This document shows positions 34,247-42,558 of a DNA stretch of 64,000 bases, piece by piece (within the stretch, counting starts at the first letter, position 1; each line of letters opens with the position of its first letter). The stretch comes from DASUCS01 sp041166745. Its GTDB lineage: Bacteria > Actinomycetota > Acidimicrobiia > Acidimicrobiales > JACDCH01. Position numbers and translations under genes: made by a program. The stretch covers positions 62,001 through 126,000 of the forward strand of contig JBEEGH010000006.1 in assembly GCA_041166745.1 (NCBI GenBank), read 5' to 3'. Below the pieces are notes generated by a model. The model had not been told where the DNA came from, did not search any database, and saw only the letters and a list, made by a program, of their open reading frames with translations.

Positions 34247-35080
34247 ATGACGAACCGCGCCGCCGAGCAACAAGCCGCGGTCGACGAGTTTCTCGACCTG
34301 CTCCGGCACGAGCGCGAGGGCGACCACTGGGTCGGTCGCACCCCCGACTGGTACGGACCGGTCGTCTTCGGTGGGGTCGGGCTCGCTCTCATGGTCAGCG
34401 CCGCATGTGGGGACGCGCCGCCGAACAGTCGGCTGCACTCGCTCCACGCGCACTTCCTGCGCCCGGTCCAAGGTGACCGGGACATCGTCTTCCGCAGCGA
34501 CGTCTTGAAGGCGGGCCGGACCTTCAACGTGCACACCGTCACGGCGACGCAGGACGACAAGCCCGTCATCACGATGACGTGCTCGTTCACGGATGACACC
34601 GACGGGTACGTGTACGACCTGTCTGGCATCGCTGACGGCACACCGTTCCCCGACACGCTGCCCGAACCCGACCACGACGAGTACGGGCCCGGGCCGTGGG
34701 ACGTGCGCTGGCTCGGACCAAGCGAGCTGCGACCTGACGGCACGCGGGAAGCAACCCACCGCCACTGGTTCCGCTTCGCCCGCACCCTTGGCGACGACCC
34801 GCATCTCCACACGGCGCTGCTCGGCTACGCGACGGACTGGACCGGCGTCGGCGGACGCCCGCTCTACCTCGACGGTGACACCACTGGCATGATCAGCCTC
34901 GATCACGCCGCGTGGTTCCACCGGCCCGCTCGCGCCGACGAGTGGCTGCTGCAAGACGTGCAAAGCCTCGTCAACGCCGGCGGCCGCGGAACCCTGCGAG
35001 GAGTGATCCGCGACACCGACGGTCACATCGTCGCCTCCATGACGCAGGAGATGCTCCTCCAACCGTGGAGTGCGCCGTAG
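34247..35080 (+). CDS. Acyl-CoA thioesterase (TesB-like, double hotdog)
   Basis: A 277-residue protein. The N-terminal hotdog has RTPDWYGPVVFGG and LHSLHAHFLRP. The C-terminal hotdog has LLGYATDWTGVGG, with the probable catalytic Asp, and SLDHAAWFHRPARADEWLL. The family hydrolyses acyl-CoA thioesters. The start is the ATG at 34247. Confidence 0.8.
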   Translation: MTNRAAEQQAAVDEFLDLLRHEREGDHWVGRTPDWYGPVVFGGVGLALMVSAACGDAPPNSRLHSLHAHFLRPVQGDRDIVFRSDVLKAGRTFNVHTVTATQDDKPVITMTCSFTDDTDGYVYDLSGIADGTPFPDTLPEPDHDEYGPGPWDVRWLGPSELRPDGTREATHRHWFRFARTLGDDPHLHTALLGYATDWTGVGGRPLYLDGDTTGMISLDHAAWFHRPARADEWLLQDVQSLVNAGGRGTLRGVIRDTDGHIVASMTQEMLLQPWSAP

Positions 35081-35119
35081 CGGCGGAAGCATCGGTCTTT
35101 CGCTACGTACGCTTTCGCG

Positions 35120-35809
35120 ATGACCAAGTTCACGCCGCCGACGAGAGAGGAGGCGTTGGCGCGTCTCGGGATGCCGATGGCCGACGCGATGCGAACCCAA
35201 CGCGCCGTGCGCAAGCTCCACACGGAACCCGTCGATCTCGACCTGGTGTACGAGCTGCTGGAGCTGTCGTTGAAGGCGCCGACGAGCTCGAACTCCCAGG
35301 ACTGGAACTACGTCGTCATCACGGGCCGCGAGCAGAAGGAACGGCTGGCGAAGATGTACGTTCCGCTGTTCCGGGTGTTCGACCCCATCGCCCGCCGGAG
35401 CGCCGCCGGCGACGAGAAGCTTCTGCGCCAGATGGCACCGGGCCAATGGCAGGCCGAGCATTTCGCCGACATCCCGGTGTTCGTGATCCCCTGTTACGAA
35501 CGCAATCTCAAGCACCACCCGGTGGGCTGGCCCCAGATCTCGGTGTCGTCGTTCTACGGGTCGGTGTATCCGGCCGTGCAGAACCTGTTGCTCGCGTGTC
35601 GCGCGGTGGGACTGGGTGCGTCGCTCCAGACGTTGCCGATCTGGCTCGTGCCCGTCGCCCAACGCCTTCTCGGGCTGCCCCGCAAGATGGTGCCTGTGTG
35701 TGTGATCCCGATCGGCTGGGCGAAGGGGAACTACGGCCCCACGACACGACGCCCGATCCGCGAGATCGTCCACATCGACCGCTACGGAAACCAACCCGAC
35801 CGAGACTGA
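35120..35809 (+). CDS. Nitroreductase-family FMN oxidoreductase
   Basis: A 229-residue protein. RTQRAVRKLHTEPVD near the N-terminus and KAPTSSNSQDWNYVVIT are the FMN-binding signatures of nitroreductases; AVGLGASLQTLP and PIGWAKGNYGPTTRRP complete the fold. It forms FMN homodimers and reduces nitro groups or quinones with NAD(P)H. The actual substrate is unknown. Confidence 0.8.
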   Translation: MTKFTPPTREEALARLGMPMADAMRTQRAVRKLHTEPVDLDLVYELLELSLKAPTSSNSQDWNYVVITGREQKERLAKMYVPLFRVFDPIARRSAAGDEKLLRQMAPGQWQAEHFADIPVFVIPCYERNLKHHPVGWPQISVSSFYGSVYPAVQNLLLACRAVGLGASLQTLPIWLVPVAQRLLGLPRKMVPVCVIPIGWAKGNYGPTTRRPIREIVHIDRYGNQPDRD

Positions 35810-35852
35810 CCATCAGCCCAGGTGCACGACGACGGCCAGCTCGCGGCGCGCG

Positions 35853-36687
35853 TCACGCAGACCCAAGCAGTGCTGTGGCCGTGACGGCAGAGGCGAAGTG
35901 TTCGTCGATGAGGGCGGCTGCGGCGCGGTCGCCGTCGTCGGTGGGCTGCGCGTAGATCCTGAGCGTCAAGGCCGGGTCGGAGTGGCCGAGCCGGATTTGG
36001 GCGGTCTTGAGGTCGACATTTCGCTGGACCAGGACAGTTGCATTGGTGCGCCGCAGATCGTGGAACCCGATGGCCGGCAACTCGAGGCGCGCGATGGCCG
36101 GCCGCCAGACGCGCTTGCGGAAGTTCGAGTAGCGCAGCAGCCCGCCGGTCGGCGATGTGAACACCAAGGCGTCTTCGTCGTCGCTGTCGACCTTGTGCGC
36201 GTCGAGGTGGTCGCGCAACATCGTCGCCAACGACGTCGGCAGGCACATCGTGCGTCGCCCGGCTTGTGACTTCGGCGGGCTGCTGTTTGGCGACGAGCGC
36301 CACCTCGTCGGGCTGCAGCGCGTAGGCGAACGCCGGCGCGCTCGTGGGCAGCCGGACGCGCCGGCACGGTGATCGGTCGAGCATCTCCAGATCGACGGCG
36401 GCGTTGATCGCGGCCCGCAATACGGCGTAGCGGCGGTGCACCGTGCGCGGCATCACCGTGTCGGCCCACTGCGCGACGAGCAGGCGAATGTCGAACACGG
36501 TGATGTCGTCGAGCCGCTTGTGGCCGAGCGTTGGGTACACGTGGAGCTCGAGCGAGCTGCGGTCTTCCTTCTTCGCCTTCGGTCGCTTCACCGCGTTGGT
36601 GGCGAGCCAGTACTCACACCATTCCTTCAGCGTGGGTTTGCGGCGAAGGAACCCGGTAGGGAAGGGGGTCTCGTGGTTCCGGCGCAC
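35853..36687 (-). pseudogene. Tyrosine recombinase/integrase, internally deleted and frameshifted
   Basis: The first frame (from GTG 36687, with GAGGAGG upstream) encodes an N-terminal core-binding domain (TLKEWCEYWLATNAVKRPKA; TVHRRYAVLRAAINAAVDLE; LQPDEVALVAKQQ). Near 36260 the coding continues in another frame with KSQAGRRTMCLPTSL, the part after the beta-sheet region. The catalytic end remains: GFHDLRRTNA (His, Arg), LGHSDPALTLRIYAQ (His, Tyr). The stretch that should carry the first catalytic Arg (TGLRxGE) and the Lys strand is missing. This indicates a deletion of very roughly 150-200 bp that also shifted the frame. Confidence 0.85.
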
Positions 36688-36846
36688 GGCGGCCTCCTCG
36701 ATCGAACGGACTCGTGAGGAAGCCGGGACCGCGGGCTTCGAACGCTTTGCAGAGCGTAGAGCCGGGGTGTGTCACCGAGGTCGCGGAGGTCGACGACGAA
36801 GCTCCGGACGGCTTCACTGTCACACGTCGTCAGTACGGTCCGCGAC

Positions 36847-37365
36847 GTGACTCGGGAAGAGGCCGTCGCGCGTGTGGCAGCTCACGGGTGGACCGTCGCG
36901 CGGGTCACGACGCGTGGCTACCTCATCATGCGATGTTCATGCGGGAACCACCAGGAGACGCTGCATAAGACGCCATCGAACCCCAATCACTTCAAAACAG
37001 AAGGCGCAACGCATGGTGACCACATGTTCGAGGCAAGTACCGTGAGCCGGATGTTCGTCGTCGAGATAGTGGCAACACTGGGTGCAGCCCGGCGCCTGAG
37101 CGACGACGAGATCTCTGATCTCATCGAGACAATGGTCGATGATCTCGACCGACTATCACTCGAGCCCTCGGTCGGAACCTCCCGCCAGGATGAGGGCGTC
37201 GATGTCACCGTGACGGTGACCGTCGGTGAGGTCGAGGAGCTGGAAGCGTTGACACTCGGGGTATCCGCCATCAAGGCCGCATTTCATGCCGCCGGCATCG
37301 GCACGGCCGGATTGATCTCACCTCGAGACCTGCGCTCGAGGGTTCTCCCCTTGCAATCTGCGTAG
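36847..37365 (+). CDS. HicA-like domain fused to an unknown C-terminal domain
   Basis: About 172 residues from the GTG at 36847. The first ~55 residues (TREEAVARVAAHGWTVARVT, then MRCSCGNHQETLHKTPSNPN) resemble a HicA/YcfA double-stranded RNA-binding toxin domain, which normally carries a His in a GSHH- or GDHRT-like position. The remaining ~115 residues are acidic, with SDDEISDLIETMVDDLDRL and VTVTVTVGEVEELEAL. That part could be an antitoxin-like or sensor domain; I do not recognise it. No separate HicB gene is adjacent. It lies next to the decayed integrase. Confidence 0.5.
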   Translation: MTREEAVARVAAHGWTVARVTTRGYLIMRCSCGNHQETLHKTPSNPNHFKTEGATHGDHMFEASTVSRMFVVEIVATLGAARRLSDDEISDLIETMVDDLDRLSLEPSVGTSRQDEGVDVTVTVTVGEVEELEALTLGVSAIKAAFHAAGIGTAGLISPRDLRSRVLPLQSA

Positions 37366-37583
37366 CACTCGCCGCCGGTCGGTCTCTTGCTGACCCTCGA
37401 GCTCCAATTTGAGCAGGTCTCCGTGATGTGACTTTGCTGTCAGACGTCAAGCCGGGCGCGGACTGATCCGACGCACGCCGCCCGTCGACTTGTGCCATGC
37501 CAAATACCCTTACCCACCCAGCCTCGGCTGGTGGCAATCCGAAGCCAAGAGCGGGGATGAGGCGCTCACTCGGGATGCGGGAG

Positions 37584-38300
37584 TCACGTGGTGAGAAAAG
37601 CCCTTCGAACTTCCGCGATCGCCTCCGCCGGATCGCGGCGCTCCCATATCCGCCGACCCATCACGACTCCGGCGGCACCGAAGGCGGCCGCATCGGACAA
37701 TTGCCCGAGCAACTCCTCGTCTGCCGAGTTTGGTGGTCCTCCAAGAAACAGGACCGGAATCGGGATGTTCTCCAGGATTGTGGCGACTTCGCCTTTGGTG
37801 GGGAGCGGAAGCTTCACGAGATCGGCACCAGCCTCCGCCGCCATCCGTCCCGCGTGCGCGATTGCGGAGGCCGTGTGACACTCCGGCCGCGAGAAACCGC
37901 CTGGGATCACCTCCGCCATTATCGGAAGAGAAAGCTGGGTTCCCTTCGCAACTAGGCCCTCCAGCATGCGGAAGGTCTCGCGTTCCTGATCCGTATCAGG
38001 GAAGACCTCGTACTTCACCGCCGATGCATCGAGTCGAAGAGCGTTCTCAACCGCAGCGTCGGGGGAGTAGGTATCGATGCTCACGCTGACGACCAACGGC
38101 GTTGCACCGCACTGTTCCTCGAACCGTGCCGCCATCGGTGCGGTCAGCATCAGTCCTGTCGCGCCCCCTTCAAGAACCTGCTCGATCACCGTGGGGACAT
38201 TCGCCAAGCCGGGTGAATACAGGGTTCGAGGATGGTCCAAGGCCACGATCACCGCCGGCCGAGCGGACAGCAGCCGGTTGATACGGCGTCGATTACTCAC
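37584..38300 (-). CDS. Class I aldolase of the FbaB/LacD/DeoC-like TIM-barrel group
   Basis: About 238 residues. VIVALDHPRTLY at the N-terminus, ASAVKYEVFPDTD, GADLVKLPLPTKGEV (probable Schiff-base Lys) and VLFLGGPPN are features of archaeal-type class I fructose-bisphosphate aldolases and relatives. The GTG at 38300 overlaps the stop of the histidine phosphatase by eight bases. It is the last gene of the minus-strand operon starting with the TIR-NTPase. Its role there (sugar-phosphate or nucleoside-derived substrate) is unknown. Confidence 0.65.
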   Translation of the reverse strand: MSNRRRINRLLSARPAVIVALDHPRTLYSPGLANVPTVIEQVLEGGATGLMLTAPMAARFEEQCGATPLVVSVSIDTYSPDAAVENALRLDASAVKYEVFPDTDQERETFRMLEGLVAKGTQLSLPIMAEVIPGGFSRPECHTASAIAHAGRMAAEAGADLVKLPLPTKGEVATILENIPIPVLFLGGPPNSADEELLGQLSDAAAFGAAGVVMGRRIWERRDPAEAIAEVRRAFLTT

Positions 38301-38964
38301 GGCCAGGAGTGTGGCGCGGCTGGGCAATGACCGGTGGGGGATCAAAGGCGCTGATGCAGTCTCCCGTGTTGAGTGCGACGAGCCTCGGGACCCCAAACTC
38401 CCATTCGACGACTGCACATTGACCGTTGTCAAGCCGAAGCCGTCGATGATCTGCTGCATTCCCTCCCAGGATCTCGGTCGCGATGAGAATGCGAAGTAGG
38501 TGGCTGTGCGCGACGACTACGACCGTTCCTAGTAGGTGTTGCGAAGCAATGTCGCGGTAGAACGCGCGGACGCGGGACTCCGCGTGTCGAAAGTCCTCGG
38601 CGCCGTCCGGGTACTGGACCGGCCACCCCTGTCGCCATGAACGGAAGGTTTCCGCGAGGCCATTGGCCGCGATTTCCTCCGCGGTACAACCCTCGAAGGC
38701 ACCCATCCCAAGCTCAGCCAGTCGTTCATCAACGGATATCGCGTGGCGGCGAGACAGTTCGGCCACGATTCCTTCTGCAGTCGCCAGCGAACGTCGTGCG
38801 GGAGAGCTGTACACGCCATCGACCTCAGCCTTACTGAGGACGCGCCCGATGAGCTGGGCCTGTCCTCGTCCGACATCGTCGAGCTCGAGGTCGGTTGTCG
38901 CGATGTACCGCTGCTGATGATTTCCTGTCGTTCGTCCATGGCGAACCAAGATCAACCTGTCCAC
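38293..38964 (-). CDS. Histidine phosphatase (phosphoglycerate mutase-like)
   Basis: A 223-residue protein. It starts with MDRLILVRHGRTTGN, with the catalytic RHG. VYSSPARRSLATAEGI, LGMGAFEGCTAEEI (acid region) and VVVVAHSHLLRIL (second His) complete the active site. This group includes alpha-ribazole phosphatase and broad sugar-phosphate phosphatases. It overlaps the kinase gene upstream by 13 bases and the aldolase gene downstream by eight. Confidence 0.85.
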   Translation of the reverse strand: MDRLILVRHGRTTGNHQQRYIATTDLELDDVGRGQAQLIGRVLSKAEVDGVYSSPARRSLATAEGIVAELSRRHAISVDERLAELGMGAFEGCTAEEIAANGLAETFRSWRQGWPVQYPDGAEDFRHAESRVRAFYRDIASQHLLGTVVVVAHSHLLRILIATEILGGNAADHRRLRLDNGQCAVVEWEFGVPRLVALNTGDCISAFDPPPVIAQPRHTPGRE

Positions 38965-39494
38965 ATGGGCTCCCAGCCGTGTTCGGCTAGATGGTGCAGT
39001 ACCTGAGAACCGATGTCCGCTGAGGGGAGTGTCATATCGACAACGATTGCATCGTCCGGAAGGCGCTCGAAGCGCGCCGCGACGCGATCGACTAGATCAG
39101 CATTGCGATCAGCTGGCACCCACTCCAGCGTTGACAGATCGCGCTCTACGCGGTCCTTGGCTATGTCGATCGGACACTGACAATCGAGCACGACCGTGTG
39201 CGCTCCGTGGTTGCGGCCAACGGCAACGATGTCGTCGAGGTCTGCGCGAGTCGTGAAGCAGATTCCGTCGGGAAACGCGGACCGTTTGAGCTCGATGTTT
39301 GCTGTGAGTCCGGTCTTCATCACGTCATACGCCACACGCTTCTCCCGCTCTGTGTATGTGCACACAGGAAATAGGGCGCGCCGAAGTTCATCGCGCGACA
39401 CGAGCACAGCGGTAGTCCGTTCAGCAAGCCACCTCAGAAGCGAGGTCTTGCCGGCGCCGGGCAGACCGGCGGCAACGATCATCAGCGGAGTCAT
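38952..39494 (-). CDS. P-loop kinase (AAA_33 type)
   Basis: A 180-residue protein. The P-loop is AAGLPGAGKTSLLRWL, and VSRDELRRALFP follows as in nucleoside/sugar or polynucleotide kinase-like proteins. TVVLDCQCPIDIAKDRVERD is the lid region. The substrate is not evident. The ATG overlaps the stop of the TIR-NTPase gene by four bases (ATGA), so it is translationally coupled to it. Confidence 0.75.
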   Translation of the reverse strand: MTPLMIVAAGLPGAGKTSLLRWLAERTTAVLVSRDELRRALFPVCTYTEREKRVAYDVMKTGLTANIELKRSAFPDGICFTTRADLDDIVAVGRNHGAHTVVLDCQCPIDIAKDRVERDLSTLEWVPADRNADLVDRVAARFERLPDDAIVVDMTLPSADIGSQVLHHLAEHGWEPMWTG

Positions 39495-42322
39495 GCGGAC
39501 TTCAGCCTGTCTCGGATCGAGCGCGCGCGCTTCGTTTCGTCGGATGCCTCCAACGTCGCGACGACAGCGTTCACGATCGCGTCGTCGGACAGGTCGTCAC
39601 CTCCTGCACAGGCTTCACGGAACCAGCGCATCATTGACTGACGGTCTCCGAGCGCCAGGGCGAGTTCGCCGAGCGAGGTTGCGGTCTCACATCGACCGCG
39701 CAGGTATCCGATGTCCTCGTGAAGCGCTACAGCGTCCTGAAGGTCCCGCGCAGCACCAACAAGGTCTGCTGGAACTGCTTCCATCTCGAGCATTCCACGG
39801 TAGTGCAGGGCGATGGCAAGAGATCGGCGAGCTCCAGTTTGTTGGCTCCAATCGAGGACCCGGTCCACAACTCGGCACGCGTCCTCGTGACGCCCCGCGT
39901 ATCGCAAGGTCTTTGCGTACGAGATGAGTACCTGGTGGGTGGCGACGCGAGGGTCGCTGAGGGAAATCGCCTCCTCGTACAGCGCGAGAGCCGCGTCGAT
40001 TTGACGTTTCCGCCGCCGGCGCTTCGCCTCGTTTCTCAAAGCACGCGCACGTGCTTGGTTGTCGGGAACTACCTCGGAGAGTCGCAGTTGCTCGTCGAGG
40101 TACCTCTCACTGAGTTGTCGATGCTCGGTGCTCTGCTGCGGGTTGGTGCCGGCAACGCGCTCAGCCTCCCGATCGTGAAGCTCGGTCAGGTCTGCGAAGA
40201 CCTCCAAGAGCAACGCCGCATCATTCGCTTCCTCAGCAAGCTGCCGCGCGCTCGCGTACACCTCCTTCGCCTCTTGTACCTGGCCGCGCGTCCAGTGGAT
40301 GTCGCCGAGGTGATCGAGGGCCCAGCCTTTCGACACACGGTCTGCGTGAGGTGAATCGACGACAAAGTCGACGAGACTGGCAGCCGCCTCGTATTCATTC
40401 GCAAGCTTCAGTGCCGTCACAAGCTCTAATTGGACCGCGATCCGATCTGTCGCGCCGAGCAAGTCAGCCTGAGAATCCGCCTCGAGGACTCGGCGAAGCT
40501 GAGTCGCGGCCTCGTGTCCGGCATGTAGTCGCAGCAGTCCTGCCGCCGACGTTCGAAGGAGGGGGAGGGCTTCTGCCATGCGACCCGCGCGGAACAGGTG
40601 CTCAGCGAGGAGAGCGTCCCAGTCCTCGGACATGGCGGCTCGGGAGTCCTTGAGGACGTCGGCCACTCTTCCGTGCAACCGCCGTCGCCGCAGCCGCGAC
40701 ATCGCGTTGTAGAGAACATCTCGAATCTTTCCGTGAGTGAACTCGAAGAGTTCTTCCGATCCCGGTAGCTCGTTGAGGAGGTCAAAGTTGATGAACTTCT
40801 CGAGGTTCGCTACGAGTTCTGATTCCGAAGCCTCGACCAGCTTGGCCATGACTTCGAATGCGAAGCGACGCCCGATGACCGCGGCCGTCTCGAGCTGTTC
40901 CCGCTGAACTGCGTCGAGCACCTCGAGGCGCGCGACGACCGCCTCTTCGATGGACTGCGGTATCTCCCACTCGCGCGAGGGATCGACGATGCGCCAGCGA
41001 TCATCAACGATCGCGACGACGGGGTCGCTGCCGCGCGGCGGCTGCTGCAGCGACCTGAAGACCTCGCGTACATACAGCGGGTTTCCCTCTGTCTCCTCGT
41101 AGAGGTGGTCGAAGAACGCGCTCGGGAAGTCGCAGGAGCCGCCGGCCAGCATCTCCACCAGCTGCGGTAGGTCGCCTCTCATGAGCGCGCCGAGTCGGAC
41201 TTCCTCCGCGACGTCGGGCATACGCCGAACGGCATCGATCAGAGGCATGATCGGGTGTTGTCTGCCCACGCGCTCAACGAAGTCGGTGCGATAGAGCCCG
41301 ACTACGAGAACTGGGCTCTCGTTGCTTCGGCTCAGAAGGCACAGGAGCGCGTCGACCGAGCCCGGGTCGATTCTCTCCAAGTCGTCGAGCACCAACAGGA
41401 GCGCAGGAGAACTTGACGCTCGCCTTTGGCCGAACACCAGGTTCGATGCGGTCGCGATTAGCGCTTCGCGACGCTGTTCCGATGGGGTGCTCGGATCTTC
41501 GGCGGCAATTGCGTATGCGGCTTGACTCGATCCGACCCCATACAACGCCTGCACCGCAGCAACGACGTCGCCAGTTCCGCTGATCTGTCGCATGAGTTCA
41601 CGGATTGGGAAGAACGACATCCCTTCGTGAAACGGCTCGCAGGCGACCGACGCGATGTCCCATCCCTGGTCAAAAGCCGCGCTGGCGGTTGCCGATACCA
41701 GCGCAGACTTCCCGACGCCACTTTCTCCGCCGATCAGGACGAAGCCGACGTGCGTGCTGTTGTGATCCGATGTCACTGCAGGAAGCAACGAGCACAGCGA
41801 CGCAAGTTCTTTTGTGCGACCAGCAACCCGGGTGATGCGACTCAATCGATGATCGAGCCGGGCGATTGGCAAGGGCGGTGACACATCGGGTGGAGTCGTC
41901 GACGGCGCGTTGTCGATGCCGAGACATCGGCGAACCGCGTCTCGTACTTGTGCCGCTGTTGCGGATTGATCCCCCGTCGGACTGACCCAGTGACTCGAGC
42001 TGAGGAAGTACTCGAGGCTTGGGGTCAGCGGCGTGTCGTCGAGCCGAACCGGTAGGAGTGCGACCCTGTTGCTCGCGGCGCGCTCCACTTCGCGGACGAC
42101 CTGAGGCGACTCGATGGACGACTTCGTCAACAGCACCACAAAGATGCCCGCTGCCTCGATGGCATGCAGGATGTCACTCGCGTAGTCGCGACCCGGGGTG
42201 ACATCTCGAGGTGCGATCCAGCATGGTGCGGTGTCTACCTCGATCTGGGCACATACCTCGTGCGCGAGCGAGTGATCCACCGACGAGTGACTGATGAAGA
42301 CGCGCTTCGTGTCAACGCACAT
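39491..42322 (-). CDS. TIR-domain/STAND-like NTPase/TPR protein
   Basis: About 943 residues. The TIR domain (~1-130) has KRVFISHSSVDHSLAHEV and SSIESPQVVREVERA, with E78 at the position of the catalytic glutamate of NADase TIRs. The ATPase (~165-420) has a P-loop GGESGVGKSAL (199-208) and LLLVLDDLERI as Walker B, in the style of AAA_16/STAND proteins. The C-terminal half is helical and TPR-like (CRVVDRVLDWSQQTGARR and similar). TIR-STAND-TPR proteins act as sensors or effectors in bacterial conflict systems. The ATG at 42322 begins just before the TIR domain. It leads a four-gene operon. Confidence 0.8.
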   Translation of the reverse strand: MCVDTKRVFISHSSVDHSLAHEVCAQIEVDTAPCWIAPRDVTPGRDYASDILHAIEAAGIFVVLLTKSSIESPQVVREVERAASNRVALLPVRLDDTPLTPSLEYFLSSSHWVSPTGDQSATAAQVRDAVRRCLGIDNAPSTTPPDVSPPLPIARLDHRLSRITRVAGRTKELASLCSLLPAVTSDHNSTHVGFVLIGGESGVGKSALVSATASAAFDQGWDIASVACEPFHEGMSFFPIRELMRQISGTGDVVAAVQALYGVGSSQAAYAIAAEDPSTPSEQRREALIATASNLVFGQRRASSSPALLLVLDDLERIDPGSVDALLCLLSRSNESPVLVVGLYRTDFVERVGRQHPIMPLIDAVRRMPDVAEEVRLGALMRGDLPQLVEMLAGGSCDFPSAFFDHLYEETEGNPLYVREVFRSLQQPPRGSDPVVAIVDDRWRIVDPSREWEIPQSIEEAVVARLEVLDAVQREQLETAAVIGRRFAFEVMAKLVEASESELVANLEKFINFDLLNELPGSEELFEFTHGKIRDVLYNAMSRLRRRRLHGRVADVLKDSRAAMSEDWDALLAEHLFRAGRMAEALPLLRTSAAGLLRLHAGHEAATQLRRVLEADSQADLLGATDRIAVQLELVTALKLANEYEAAASLVDFVVDSPHADRVSKGWALDHLGDIHWTRGQVQEAKEVYASARQLAEEANDAALLLEVFADLTELHDREAERVAGTNPQQSTEHRQLSERYLDEQLRLSEVVPDNQARARALRNEAKRRRRKRQIDAALALYEEAISLSDPRVATHQVLISYAKTLRYAGRHEDACRVVDRVLDWSQQTGARRSLAIALHYRGMLEMEAVPADLVGAARDLQDAVALHEDIGYLRGRCETATSLGELALALGDRQSMMRWFREACAGGDDLSDDAIVNAVVATLEASDETKRARSIRDRLKSA

Positions 42323-42558
42323 GCCGACCAAGCCGATCCGCAAGAGAGGTCGCGCTCAAAAGTTTCAACATCTGCCCAACCGCCGCGTGCATCAGCCTGC
42401 CATCCCCATGGCAGGCACCACAGGGTACAAGGCGTGGAGGATTGCGGCAGGCGCTCAGTTCGCGAGCTGCATCTGGCGGGATCCTTGAGGTAGGCAGCGG
42501 AACCCGTGACGACATCGTGACAAATTCACGGCCGTAGTCGAGGTGGCAGACTCGCTAG

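Noticed and set aside
37366..37583. A gene or RNA in the spacer between 36847-37365 and the aldolase gene
   Set aside because: The 218 bases between the convergent genes show no frame with a ribosome site, no strong hairpin and no T tract.
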